A stretch of DNA of 64,000 bases, taken from assembly GCF_947497695.1 (NCBI RefSeq), contig NZ_CANMHM010000008.1, positions 1 to 64,000 of the forward strand. Reading direction: 5' to 3'. The stretch comes from an uncultured Polaribacter sp. (GTDB lineage Bacteria; Bacteroidota; Bacteroidia; Flavobacteriales; Flavobacteriaceae). Below, one piece after another: positions 27,261-36,307 of this stretch (its first letter is position 1; every line of letters begins with the position of its first letter). The position numbers and the translations under genes are program-made. The notes beneath the pieces were generated by a model, which did not search any database, had not been told where the DNA came from, and was given only the letters and a program-made list of their open reading frames with translations.

Positions 27261-28916
27261 TTGTTAACACAACTTTCCATTAATAACTACGCACTAATCA
27301 ATCAATTATCTATTGATTTTTCTTCTGGTTTATCTATTATTACTGGAGAAACTGGTGCAGGTAAGTCCATACTTTTAGGTGCTTTAGGTTTGGTTTTAGG
27401 TAACAGAGCAGATTTATCATCCTTAAAAGATACAACCAATAAGTGTATTGTAGAGGCCAAAGTGGTACTTACTAATTATAATTTGCAAGACTTTTTTAAT
27501 GAAGTTGATTTAGATTACGAAGCAGAAACTATTATTAGAAGAGAAATTCTTCCTTCAGGGAAATCGAGAGCTTTTGTAAATGATACACCTGTTACTTTGG
27601 CAGTACTAAATCAATTAAGATCTAAATTGATTGATGTTCATTCTCAGCATCAAACCATAGAATTGTCAGACAATCTTTTTCAGTTTTCTATTTTAGATGC
27701 TTTGGCTAAAAACGCTCCAAGAATTGCTTCTTACAAAAGAGGTTTTGTACAATTAACAAAGTTAAAAAAAGAACTTTCAGTTTTAAAAGAACAACAAAAA
27801 GAGGCCAATTTACAATATGAATATAATTTACATCTTTTTAAAGAATTAGAGGAAGCTAAAATTAAAGTTGATGAACAAGAAGATCTTGAAGAAAGGTTAG
27901 AGAAGTTAAATAATATAGAAGCTATTAAACTCAATTTATCTGAAGCTTTAGAAATTACGGTAAATGAAGAAATAGGAATTCAGAATTTACTAAATACCTT
28001 AGAAAATAGATTGTCTAAAATTGCAGCTTTTTCTAAAGAATATCAAAATTTATCAGAAAGAATTACATCCGTAAAAATAGAGTTAGATGATATTGTTTCA
28101 GAATTAGAAGACGCAAATGAAAATGTAGATTTTAATCCTAATGAAGCAGAAGAAATAAACGATAGATTACAATTATTATATAATTTACAAAAAAAACATA
28201 CAGTAAGCAATAACAAAGAACTACTTTTAGTTTTTAATGATTTATCAGAAAAAGTTGGAGCTGTAGAATCTGCAGATGAAGTAATCAATGAAAAACAAAT
28301 AGAAATTGACGATGTTTCTGTGAAATTAGATAAAGTAGCAGAATTAATTAGCAATGCAAGAACAAAATCAATTCCTAAATTAAATAAAGAATTACACGTT
28401 TTATTAACCGATTTAGGAATGGAAAATGCACGTTTTTCAATAAAAATAAACCCAACAAGAAGTTATTTTGCTAACGGAAAAGATGAGTTAGAATTCTTAT
28501 TTTCAGCAAATAAAGGAGGTAGTTTTGGCGAACTAAAAAAAGTAGCTTCAGGAGGAGAATTATCAAGAATTATGTTGTCTGTAAAAACAATTCTATCAGA
28601 AAACACCCAATTACCAACTATCATTTTTGATGAAATAGATACTGGTGTTTCTGGAGAAGTATCTAACAAAATAGCTGCAATAATGCAAAAAATGAGTAAT
28701 AATATGCAAGTTATTGCCATTACACATTTGCCACAAATAGCAGCAAAAGGTAGCAGCCATTATAAAGTATATAAAAAAGAAGTAAAAGGGGTTACCACAA
28801 CTAACTTAAAACTTTTAACTACCGAAGAAAGAATTAAAGAAATTGCAGAAATGCTAAGTGGTAAAGACATTTCAGACTCTGCACTTATACATGCAAAAGA
28901 ATTATTGAATTTATAA
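27261..28916 (+). CDS. recN: DNA repair protein RecN
   Basis: RecN is an SMC-like ATPase acting early in double-strand break repair. The 551-residue protein has Walker A TGETGAGKS (28-36), a central coiled coil (about 150-350, rich in E, K and L), the signature SGGELSRIM and Walker B TIIFDEIDTGVSG. The reading frame starts with TTG at 27261 (MLTQLSINNYALI), which fits the family N terminus exactly. No usable ATG is near. A hairpin follows the stop at 28917. Confidence 0.94.
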   Translation: MLTQLSINNYALINQLSIDFSSGLSIITGETGAGKSILLGALGLVLGNRADLSSLKDTTNKCIVEAKVVLTNYNLQDFFNEVDLDYEAETIIRREILPSGKSRAFVNDTPVTLAVLNQLRSKLIDVHSQHQTIELSDNLFQFSILDALAKNAPRIASYKRGFVQLTKLKKELSVLKEQQKEANLQYEYNLHLFKELEEAKIKVDEQEDLEERLEKLNNIEAIKLNLSEALEITVNEEIGIQNLLNTLENRLSKIAAFSKEYQNLSERITSVKIELDDIVSELEDANENVDFNPNEAEEINDRLQLLYNLQKKHTVSNNKELLLVFNDLSEKVGAVESADEVINEKQIEIDDVSVKLDKVAELISNARTKSIPKLNKELHVLLTDLGMENARFSIKINPTRSYFANGKDELEFLFSANKGGSFGELKKVASGGELSRIMLSVKTILSENTQLPTIIFDEIDTGVSGEVSNKIAAIMQKMSNNMQVIAITHLPQIAAKGSSHYKVYKKEVKGVTTTNLKLLTTEERIKEIAEMLSGKDISDSALIHAKELLNL

Positions 28917-28960
28917 AGTTACAAAGAGACAGAGTATCTTTCTATGTAACTATTTTAATG
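28917..28960 (+). terminator. Possible terminator after recN
   Basis: AGTTACA (28917-28923) pairs with TGTAACT (28945-28951), with an inner AAGA/TCTT extension. A T-rich stretch follows. The stem is interrupted, so strength is uncertain. Confidence 0.45.
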
Positions 28961-29005
28961 TTTTTTTAATTTTTAACATAACAGTAAGCACTAAAAACTA
29001 ATTAA

Positions 29006-29812
29006 ATGCAAGATTTACTTAAAGGAAAAAAAGGAATTATTTTTGGAGCCTTAAATGAAAACTCAATTGCCTGGAAAACTGCAGAAAAAGCAAACGAACA
29101 AGGAGCAGAATTTGTATTAACAAATGCACCAGCTTCTATTAGAATGGGCAATTTAGAGGTTTTGGCAAAAAAAACGGGTTCTCAAATTATTCCTGCCGAT
29201 GCAACTTCTATTGAAGATTTAGAAAATTTAGTAGAAAAAGCAACAGAAATTTTGGGTGGTAAATTAGATTTTGTACTACACTCAATTGGCATGTCTGTAA
29301 ATGTTAGAAAGGGAAAACCTTATACAGATCCAAATTATGAATATTCAAAAAAAGGATGGGACGTTTCCGCTCTTTCTTTTCATAAAGTACTCAATGTTTT
29401 GTACCATAAAAAAGCCATGCAAAATTGGGGGAGTATTGTTGCTTTAACATACATGGCTGCACAAAGAGTGTTTCCAGATTACAATGATATGGCAGACAAT
29501 AAAGCTTATTTAGAATCTGTTGCACGTAGTTTTGGGTACTATTTTGGTAGAGATTTTAAGGTGCGTGTCAACACTATTTCTCAATCACCAACACCAACAA
29601 CTGCAGGAAATGGCGTAAAAGGTTTTGATGGTTTTATCAATTTTTCAGAAAAAATGAGTCCTTTAGGCAATGCTTCAGCTACAGATTGTGCAGAGTATAC
29701 CATTTCATTGTTTTCAGATTTAACTAAAAAAGTGACATTGCAAAACTTATTTCACGATGGTGGATTCTCAAATATGGGAGTAAGTGATGCAATTATGGGA
29801 AAGTTTGAGTAG
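29006..29812 (+). CDS. fabI: Enoyl-ACP reductase FabI
   Basis: FabI reduces enoyl-ACP with NADH in the last step of each fatty-acid elongation round. The 268-residue SDR-like enzyme shows GKKGIIFGALNENSIAW at the cofactor end. The active-site spacing YX6K occurs in YNDMADNK, as in E. coli FabI, and the substrate loop is SQSPTPTTAG. Repeat copy D starts 8 bp after its stop codon. Confidence 0.94.
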   Translation: MQDLLKGKKGIIFGALNENSIAWKTAEKANEQGAEFVLTNAPASIRMGNLEVLAKKTGSQIIPADATSIEDLENLVEKATEILGGKLDFVLHSIGMSVNVRKGKPYTDPNYEYSKKGWDVSALSFHKVLNVLYHKKAMQNWGSIVALTYMAAQRVFPDYNDMADNKAYLESVARSFGYYFGRDFKVRVNTISQSPTPTTAGNGVKGFDGFINFSEKMSPLGNASATDCAEYTISLFSDLTKKVTLQNLFHDGGFSNMGVSDAIMGKFE

Positions 29813-29819
29813 TTTTTTT

Positions 29820-29918
29820 GAAGCTATTTCCAGCTTTTCACTATATCTTTTTACTGAAAAATAAAAAAGAATAGAGCCTGTGTTGAGCGAAGTCGAAATA
29901 TTTTAATCTGGGCTAAAC
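29820..29918 (-). repeat. Dispersed structured repeat, copy D (outer type I, inner type x)
   Basis: On the minus strand it runs GTTTAGCCCAGATTAAAAT, an insert related to CGACTTCGCTCAACACAGG, a TTTTTA/TAAAAA hairpin, GATATAGTGAAAAGC and TGGAAATAGCTTC. The outer ends pair as in copy A (CCAG/CTGG). It lies directly after fabI and before the GT2 gene. Confidence 0.8.
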
Positions 29919-29973
29919 CTGCTTGTTAACTTTTACAAAACTAAAAAATTATTATTCACAATTATAATGTAGT

Positions 29974-30019
29974 TTCAAAACAAAGAATTTTGAAACGTTG
30001 AAACTTTAAACTTTTGAAA
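29974..30019 (+). repeat. TTGAAAC-type short-period tract
   Basis: Units resembling GTTTCAAAAC, TTTTGAAAC, GTTGAAAC, TTTAAAC and TTTTGAAAC follow one another up to and across the TTG start codon of the GT2 gene. Confidence 0.6.
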
Positions 30020-30973
30020 CTATTTTTTTCAATAATAATCCCAGTTTATAACCGTCCAAATGAAATAGACGAGTTGTTAGAAAGTCTTACAAAACAAGAT
30101 TATTCTAATGATTTTGAAGTTTTAATTATAGAAGATGGTTCTACCCAAAAAAGTGATGTTATTGTTGAAAAATATAAAAATCAGCTAAACTTAAAATACT
30201 TTTTTAAGGAAAACAGTGGAGCAGGAGAGAGCCGAAATTTCGGAATGCAAAAGGCTACAGGAAACTATTTTATCATTTTAGATTCAGATGTAATTGTTCC
30301 CAAAGACTATTTATCTGAAGTTAAAAAAGCATTAGAAAATAATTTTACAGATGCTTTTGGTGGGCCAGATCAAGCACATAAAAGTTTTACAACTTTGCAA
30401 AAAGCAATCAATTATTCTATGACATCAGTATTAACAACTGGAGGAATTCGTGGAAAAAAACAAGCAGTTGGTAAATTTCAGCCAAGAAGTTTTAATTTGG
30501 GGCTGTCTCAGACAGCTTTTAGTATTACACAAGGTTTTTCTAAAATGAAAAATGGAGAAGACATCGATTTAACGTTTCGATTATGGCAAAATGGTTTTGA
30601 AACTCAACTCATAGAAGAAGCATTTGTGTATCACAAAAGAAGAAGTACCATTCAACAATTTTTTAAACAAACTTTTGGTTTCGGAACTGCAAGACCTATT
30701 TTAAATAAAAAATACCCAACTACAGCAAAAGCGACTTATTGGTTTCCTTCTTTATTTATTATTGGTATTGATGTGAGTATTATTTTAGCGTTTTTTGGCT
30801 ACAATCAATTATTGTATAGCTATGCAATTTATTTCTTGCTAATTTTCTTTGATTCTTTAATTCAGAATAAAAGTTTTCAGGTAGCTTTTTTAAGTATGTT
30901 TACTTCTTTAACCCAGTTTTTAGGTTATGGATTAGGTTTTTTAGAATCGCAATTTTATCCGAAGAAAAAATAA
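30014..30973 (+). CDS. Family 2 glycosyltransferase, membrane-associated
   Basis: The 319-residue protein has a GT-A fold (about 4-230) starting FFSIIIPVYNRPNEI, the DxD-like ILDSDVIVP motif, and a GEDIDLTFRLW acceptor segment. Two or three hydrophobic spans follow at about 245-310. The frame is closed by TGA at 29999-30001 and has no ATG before the domain, so the TTG at 30014 is the only sensible start. The sugar and acceptor are unknown. It converges on mazG. Confidence 0.86.
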   Translation: MKLFFSIIIPVYNRPNEIDELLESLTKQDYSNDFEVLIIEDGSTQKSDVIVEKYKNQLNLKYFFKENSGAGESRNFGMQKATGNYFIILDSDVIVPKDYLSEVKKALENNFTDAFGGPDQAHKSFTTLQKAINYSMTSVLTTGGIRGKKQAVGKFQPRSFNLGLSQTAFSITQGFSKMKNGEDIDLTFRLWQNGFETQLIEEAFVYHKRRSTIQQFFKQTFGFGTARPILNKKYPTTAKATYWFPSLFIIGIDVSIILAFFGYNQLLYSYAIYFLLIFFDSLIQNKSFQVAFLSMFTSLTQFLGYGLGFLESQFYPKKK

Positions 30974-30984
30974 CATAATATTAC

Positions 30985-31017
30985 AGATATTTCAGTTTTT
31001 TAAAACCTATGAGATCT
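30985..31017. repeat. Degenerate copy of the AGACCTCACAGGTTTT palindrome
   Basis: The right half AAAACCTATGAGATCT differs at two of 16 positions from the perfect copy at 55290-55305. The left half is more decayed. It lies between the convergent GT2 and mazG genes. Confidence 0.5.
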
Positions 31018-31028
31018 AAATTAGCTAT

Positions 31029-31808
31029 TTATCTAAAAAATTCTTTCGATTTTTCCCAATAGATATCCATTTCAGTTAAAGACATATCAGCAAGTTCTTT
31101 GCCTTCTTTTTTAGCTGCTTGCTCTAAATACTGAAACCGATTGATAAATTTTTTATTCGTTTTTTCTAAAGCATTTTCTGGGTTTACATCAATAAAACGA
31201 GCATAATTAATCATAGAAAACAAGACGTCACCAAATTCTTTTTCGGTATTTTCTTTATTTCCAGCTTTAATTTCCTCGTTTAATTCTGCAAGTTCTTCTT
31301 GTACTTTTTCCCAAACTTGAGCTGGTTTTTCCCAGTCAAAACCAACAGCAGCTACTTTTTCTTGAATTCTGCTTGCTTTTACAACTGCGGGTAAACTTTT
31401 TGGAACACCTTCTAAAACAGATTCTTTGCCCTCTTTTAGTTTTAATTGCTCCCAATTACGCTTAACATCGTCTTCATTTTTAACTTTAATATCACTATAA
31501 ATATGAGGGTGTCTGTGAATTAACTTATCACAGATTGTATTGGCAACATCTGCAATATCAAAGGCTTTTTGTTCGCTACCTATTTTAGCATAAAAGACGA
31601 TATGCAAAAGCATATCGCCTAATTCTTTTTTTATTTCTGGTAAGTCATTTTCTAAGATAGCATCAGCAAGTTCGTAGGTTTCTTCAATAGTAAGATGACG
31701 TAAGCTTTCTAAAGTTTGTTTTTTATCCCATGGACACTTTTCTCTAAGTTCATCCATAATATCTAACAGACGATTAAATGCAGAAAGCTGTTGTTTTCTT
31801 GTGTTCAT
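31029..31808 (-). CDS. mazG: Nucleoside triphosphate pyrophosphohydrolase MazG
   Basis: MazG hydrolyses nucleoside triphosphates to monophosphates and can clear aberrant nucleotides. The 259-residue two-domain protein has ECPWDKKQTLESL and the metal-binding helices EETYELADAI and KELGDMLLHIVFYAKI. The C-terminal repeat has EELAELNEEI and KEFGDVLFSMINYA. It is the last gene of the leftward set ruvX-def-DUF5606-mazG. Confidence 0.93.
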   Translation of the reverse strand: MNTRKQQLSAFNRLLDIMDELREKCPWDKKQTLESLRHLTIEETYELADAILENDLPEIKKELGDMLLHIVFYAKIGSEQKAFDIADVANTICDKLIHRHPHIYSDIKVKNEDDVKRNWEQLKLKEGKESVLEGVPKSLPAVVKASRIQEKVAAVGFDWEKPAQVWEKVQEELAELNEEIKAGNKENTEKEFGDVLFSMINYARFIDVNPENALEKTNKKFINRFQYLEQAAKKEGKELADMSLTEMDIYWEKSKEFFR

Positions 31809-31886
31809 TTTTTATTCTAAGAAGACTTTGACAAGCTCAGTCTTACATGCGTATTTTTAAATTTGCTCACTAAAAAATGAGATTTT

Positions 31887-32303
31887 TTACTTTTTTTCTT
31901 CAGTAGTTGTTTCTTCTACCTTAGAGAAATCCATCCCAACTTTTATTAAGATATTATACCATTGAATTACCTTTTTGATGTTAGAAGCATAAACTCTTTC
32001 ATCATCATAGTTTGGTAGTACTTCACTAAAAAAAGTAGTTAAAACTTTGTTGTTTTCTTTATGAGAAATGGCTTCTTTTCCTGCTGTTTTTTCAAAAATA
32101 GAAGTAAATACGTTTAATAATGGCACATCTTCTTCGTAGGTGTAAATGGCAATGTTTTCTAATAAACTTAGGTTTTGAGCAGCATTGATAGCTAGTCTTT
32201 TTTTGTCTAGTAAAGATTCTGCAATGACTGCATTTTTAGATTGTGAGATTACTTTATATAATCCTGGTTTACCTGTTATTGCTATAATTTTATTAAATTC
32301 CAT
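31887..32303 (-). CDS. DUF5606 family protein
   Basis: Function unknown. I start it at 32303 (MEFNKIIAITGKPGLYKVI), which gives 138 residues and the usual family N terminus. The longer open frame to 32378 would add 25 unrelated residues overlapping def. The N-terminal part is a small beta-rich domain. A helical part (FTSIFEKTAGKEAI) follows, with IKKVIQWYNILIK at the end. Its place between def and mazG suggests a housekeeping role. Confidence 0.7.
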   Translation of the reverse strand: MEFNKIIAITGKPGLYKVISQSKNAVIAESLLDKKRLAINAAQNLSLLENIAIYTYEEDVPLLNVFTSIFEKTAGKEAISHKENNKVLTTFFSEVLPNYDDERVYASNIKKVIQWYNILIKVGMDFSKVEETTTEEKK

Positions 32304-32331
32304 TTCTATATTTTTTTGTCTTTTTTTTAGA

Positions 32332-32922
32332 CTATTTACCTTTTTTAGCATTTGGGAAACGCATTCTGTAATCTGCATTAATTTTCCCTTTAGAAATATT
32401 TTCTAATTTCTTTTTTATCAATCTTTTTTTAAGCGAGGAAAGTTTATCAGTGAATAAAACCCCATCAATATGATCATATTCATGTTGAAAAACTCTAGCA
32501 GCTAAACCATCTAAAGTTTCTGTATGTGTTTTAAAATTTTCATCTTGGTACTCAATAGTAATAATTGGTTGACGAAAAACATCTTCTCTAACATCAGGAA
32601 TACTAAGACATCCTTCATTAAATACCCATTCATCTCCTTCTTCTTTAATTATTTTTGCATTTATAAATACTTTGTTAAAGTTTTTTAAAGCCTCTCTATC
32701 TTTTTCAGACAATTCTTCATCTTCTGCAAAAGGAGAAGCATCAATAAGAAACAAACGAATTGCTTTCCCTATTTGGGGTGCAGCCAAACCAACACCAGAA
32801 GCATTGTACATAGTTTCTTTCATGTTAGAAATTAATTTTTTTAAATCTGGATAATCTGCATCAATCTCTGTGGCTACTTTACGTAAAACAGGATCTCCAT
32901 AAGCTACAATTGGTAAAATCAT
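32332..32922 (-). CDS. def: Peptide deformylase
   Basis: The enzyme removes the formyl group from new N termini. All three family motifs are present in 196 residues: GVGLAAPQ (43-50), EGCLSIP with the metal cysteine, and QHEYDHIDG with the two metal histidines and catalytic glutamate. A promoter-like pair lies between it and ruvX, so it may be transcribed separately as well as with ruvX. Confidence 0.96.
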   Translation of the reverse strand: MILPIVAYGDPVLRKVATEIDADYPDLKKLISNMKETMYNASGVGLAAPQIGKAIRLFLIDASPFAEDEELSEKDREALKNFNKVFINAKIIKEEGDEWVFNEGCLSIPDVREDVFRQPIITIEYQDENFKTHTETLDGLAARVFQHEYDHIDGVLFTDKLSSLKKRLIKKKLENISKGKINADYRMRFPNAKKGK

Positions 32923-32942
32923 TTCTTTATATTTAATGATGG

Positions 32943-32973
32943 CAAAAGTACAAAGTTTGACACTTCAATAAAA
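32943..32973 (-). promoter_or_regulatory. Probable def promoter
   Basis: On the minus strand TTTT (32970-32973) is separated by 19 bases from TACTTTTG (32943-32950), about 20 bp before the def start. Confidence 0.5.
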
Positions 32974-33384
32974 TTATTTACTGTATAAATACGATTGTAA
33001 AATAATAGTAGCACTAATTTCATCAACTAAAGCCTTATTTCTACGTTGTTTTTTGTTTAAGCCTCCATCAATCATTGTTTGAAAAGCCATTTTAGAAGTA
33101 AAACGCTCATCTACTCTTAAAATAGGGATTTGTGGAATTTGTTTTTCAAGATTCTTTAAAAAAGGAAGTATCAAAATTTCACTTTCACTATCAGTATTAT
33201 TCATCTGTTTTGGTTTACCTATTAAAAACAATTCTACCTTGTTTTTAGAAATATAGGTTTTTAAAAAAGACAGTAATTCATCAGTATTTACTGTTGTTAA
33301 GCCAGATGCAATAATCTGAAGTTCATCAGTAACAGCAATTCCTGTCCTTTTTTTACCAAAATCAATGGCCATAATTCTACCCAA
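32974..33384 (-). CDS. ruvX: Holliday junction resolvase-like protein RuvX/YqgF
   Basis: The 136-residue RNase H-fold protein begins MGRIMAIDFGKKRTGIAVTD with the first catalytic aspartate. It contains FLIGKPKQMNNTDSE and the VDERFTSKMA segment, and ends DEISATIILQSYL. The YqgF family has been linked to 16S rRNA 5' maturation as well as to Holliday junctions. It heads the leftward set with def. Confidence 0.9.
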   Translation of the reverse strand: MGRIMAIDFGKKRTGIAVTDELQIIASGLTTVNTDELLSFLKTYISKNKVELFLIGKPKQMNNTDSESEILILPFLKNLEKQIPQIPILRVDERFTSKMAFQTMIDGGLNKKQRRNKALVDEISATIILQSYLYSK

Positions 33385-33593
33385 AACTATTATTTTTTGC
33401 GTAAAAATAACAGTTAATATTTAATAATAAAGCATTAACTTAAATATTATCAAATAGTTATCATAAAGTGATGTTGAGTTTGCTGTTTTAGGAATATTTG
33501 AGCCTACACAAAGCTAAATAATAGGTATAAAAACTGTATATTCGCCCTTAGAATTAATGGATAGATTTATATTTGTTTAAATTATTTATAAGG

Positions 33594-34409
33594 ATGAAAG
33601 AAATTAGAGAAATTATAGAAACTGCTTGGGATAATCGTGAGTTATTGAAAGAGCAAAATACGATTGATACGATTAGAAAAGTAGTTGATTTATTAGATAA
33701 AGGTGAATTAAGAGTTGCTGAACCTATTGATGGAGATTGGCAAGTAAATGAATGGGTAAAAAAAGCTGTAGTTTTATATTTCCCTATTCAAAAAATGGAA
33801 ACTTTAGAAGCTGGTATTTTTGAATATCATGATAAAATGCCTTTAAAAACAGATTATGCTGCTCAAGGAGTACGTGTAGTTCCTGGAGCATCTGCTCGTC
33901 AAGGATCTTACCTTTCACCTGGTACTATTTTAATGCCAAGTTATGTAAATATTGGTGCTTATGTAGATGAAGGTACAATGGTTGATACCTGGGCTACTGT
34001 TGGTTCTTGTGCTCAAATTGGTAAAAATGTTCATCTTTCTGGAGGTGTAGGGATTGGTGGTGTTTTAGAACCATTACAAGCTGCACCAGTAATTATTGAA
34101 GATGGTGTTTTTGTAGGTTCTAGATGTATTGTTGTAGAAGGTGTTAGAGTAGAAAAAGAAGCTGTTTTAGGTGCAAATGTTGTGTTAACAATGAGTACTA
34201 AAATTATAGATGTTACTGGTGATGAACCTATAGAAATGAAGGGGAGAGTTCCTGCACGTTCTGTTGTAATTCCTGGGAGTTATACTAAGAAATTTGCAGC
34301 AGGAGAATACAATGTACCTTGTGCATTGATTATAGGAAGAAGAAAAGAGAGTACCAATAAAAAAACCTCTTTAAATGATGCACTACGTGAGTATGATGTA
34401 GCTGTTTAA
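33594..34409 (+). CDS. dapD: 2,3,4,5-tetrahydropyridine-2,6-dicarboxylate N-succinyltransferase
   Basis: DapD succinylates tetrahydrodipicolinate in the lysine/diaminopimelate pathway started by DapA. I start at the ATG at 33594 (MKEIREIIETAW), giving 271 residues. The upstream TTG at 33573 adds seven residues without family support. The left-handed beta-helix hexapeptides are clear (VNIGAYVDEGTMVDTWATVG, then IGKNVHLSGG), with VGSRCIVVEG in the last coil. It is followed closely by the GT fusion gene. Confidence 0.94.
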   Translation: MKEIREIIETAWDNRELLKEQNTIDTIRKVVDLLDKGELRVAEPIDGDWQVNEWVKKAVVLYFPIQKMETLEAGIFEYHDKMPLKTDYAAQGVRVVPGASARQGSYLSPGTILMPSYVNIGAYVDEGTMVDTWATVGSCAQIGKNVHLSGGVGIGGVLEPLQAAPVIIEDGVFVGSRCIVVEGVRVEKEAVLGANVVLTMSTKIIDVTGDEPIEMKGRVPARSVVIPGSYTKKFAAGEYNVPCALIIGRRKESTNKKTSLNDALREYDVAV

Positions 34410-34420
34410 AAAGCACTGCT

Positions 34421-36307
34421 ATGACTAAAATTACTGCAATTATACCTACTTTAAATGAAGAAATTCATATAGCTGAAGCAATAAAATCTGTAAGTTTTGC
34501 AGACGAAATTATTGTGATTGATTCATTCAGTACAGATAGAACATTAGAAATTGCAGAAACTTATAATGTAAAAATCATCAAGCGAAAGTTTGATGATTTT
34601 TCTTCTCAAAAAAACTTTGCTATTTCACAGGCAAAATACTCATGGGTATTTTTGCTAGATGCAGATGAAATTGTAAATGAAGATTTAAAACTTGAAATTT
34701 TAGAAAAAGCCAATAATACTTCAAATATTGTTGGTTTTTATATTTATAGAGTTTTTTATTTTAAGAATAAAAAAATAAATTTTAGCGGTTGGAAAAGAGA
34801 TAAAGTAATTCGATTGTTTCACAAAGATTATTGTGCTTACACAGGTAAGGTGCATGAAAAGTTACAGTTTAAAGGTAAAGTAGATTTTATGCAGCATAAA
34901 TTGCAGCATTTCTCCTATCAAAATAACGAGCAATATAAAAGGAAATTAAAAGGGTATGCAAAGTTACAAGCTTTAGAACTTTATGAAAAAGGGAATCGTG
35001 TTAACTTATATCATTTAATAGCAAAACCTTTTATCCGATTTTTAATTCATTTTATAATTAAATTAGGTTTTTTAGATGGTGTTGAAGGTTTCCAAATTTC
35101 TTATTTACATGCTTATGGAGTGTATAGAAGGTATATTGAACTTTTAGAGTTAAACAAAAATGGTATAGAATTTAAAAGAAATAAAAGTTCTATTCGTGTG
35201 GGTTATGATGCAAAAAGAATTTATCATAATACAACTGGTTTGGGAAATTATGGTAGAGATTTGGTAAGAGTTTTATCTGAATTTCACCCAAGTATGCTTC
35301 TTTTTTTATACAATCCAAAAGCTAAGAAGGTTAAAAGACTTCAAGAAAATAAAAATATTTTAGAGATTTTACCAAGCTCTAAGTTTTGGCAAAGGTTTTC
35401 ATCAATATGGAGGCAAGGCCCTATAGTGAAACAATTAAAAAAAGATAAGATTGATGTTTTTCATGGATTGAGTGGCGAAATTCCAATTGGGATCGATAAA
35501 AAATCAATAAAAACAGTGGTTACCATTCACGATTTAATATTTATAAGATATCCTAAATTATATTCTTTTTTTGATAGAAAAATACATCTTAGAAAGGTTA
35601 CGTTTTCAGCAAAAAATGCTAATAAAATTGTAGCTATTAGCCAGCAAACAAAAAGAGATATTGTAGATTATTTAAAAATTGATGCATCAAAAATAGAGGT
35701 TATTTACCAAGGTTGTCATGCTACTTTTAAAGAACAAAAATCAGATTCTTTTAAAAAACAAGTAAGAGAAAAATTTATACTTCCCAAAAAATTTATTTTA
35801 AATGTTGGGGCATTAAATGAGCGTAAAAATATTTTATCATTGATAAAAGCTATTAAGAAAATTGAAACTCCTTTAGTTGTTATTGGTGCTAAAACTGCTT
35901 ATTTTAAGGTGTTAAAAGCTTATGTTGATGAACATCAATTAGAAAATCAAGTGCAGTTTTTAGAAAACGTTAGTATGGCAGAGTTGTCTGCTATTTACCA
36001 AATGGCAGCTGTTTTTGTATATCCAAGTATTTTTGAAGGTTTTGGCATCCCTATTATAGAGGCCTTATATTCTAAAACCCCAGTGATTACAAGTACAGGA
36101 AGTTGTTTCTCTGAGGCAGGAGGTCCAGATTCTATCTACTTAGCTCCTAAGGATATTGATGCTTTATCTAGTAGTATTCAATTGGTTTTAAATGATCAAA
36201 ATTTAGCAAATAATATGATTGATAAAGGCTTTGATTTTGTTCAGAAATTTAATGATGATGTAATTGCAAATAAATATTTTAAAATATACAAATCTCTAAT
36301 TAGCTAA
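34421..36307 (+). CDS. GT2-GT4 fusion glycosyltransferase
   Basis: Two glycosyltransferases are fused in 628 residues. The N-terminal part (about 1-250) is GT2 of the WaaE/KdtX type: ITAIIPTLNEEIHIAEAI, then DSFSTDRTLEIA and the LLDADEIV catalytic region. The C-terminal part (about 262-628) is GT4 with VGYDAKRIYHNTTGLGNYG, VTIHDLIFIRYP, and the nucleotide-sugar site IFEGFGIPIIEAL. It should add two sugars in sequence to a surface glycan. It is 11 bp after dapD and overlaps the 3' end of the next, convergent gene by 12 bp. Confidence 0.88.
   Translation: MTKITAIIPTLNEEIHIAEAIKSVSFADEIIVIDSFSTDRTLEIAETYNVKIIKRKFDDFSSQKNFAISQAKYSWVFLLDADEIVNEDLKLEILEKANNTSNIVGFYIYRVFYFKNKKINFSGWKRDKVIRLFHKDYCAYTGKVHEKLQFKGKVDFMQHKLQHFSYQNNEQYKRKLKGYAKLQALELYEKGNRVNLYHLIAKPFIRFLIHFIIKLGFLDGVEGFQISYLHAYGVYRRYIELLELNKNGIEFKRNKSSIRVGYDAKRIYHNTTGLGNYGRDLVRVLSEFHPSMLLFLYNPKAKKVKRLQENKNILEILPSSKFWQRFSSIWRQGPIVKQLKKDKIDVFHGLSGEIPIGIDKKSIKTVVTIHDLIFIRYPKLYSFFDRKIHLRKVTFSAKNANKIVAISQQTKRDIVDYLKIDASKIEVIYQGCHATFKEQKSDSFKKQVREKFILPKKFILNVGALNERKNILSLIKAIKKIETPLVVIGAKTAYFKVLKAYVDEHQLENQVQFLENVSMAELSAIYQMAAVFVYPSIFEGFGIPIIEALYSKTPVITSTGSCFSEAGGPDSIYLAPKDIDALSSSIQLVLNDQNLANNMIDKGFDFVQKFNDDVIANKYFKIYKSLIS

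Noticed and set aside
31816-31845. Further copy of the CGACTTCGCTCAAGACAGG insert
   Set aside because: GACTTTGACAAGCTCAGTC resembles it only loosely, and no other part of the element is present.
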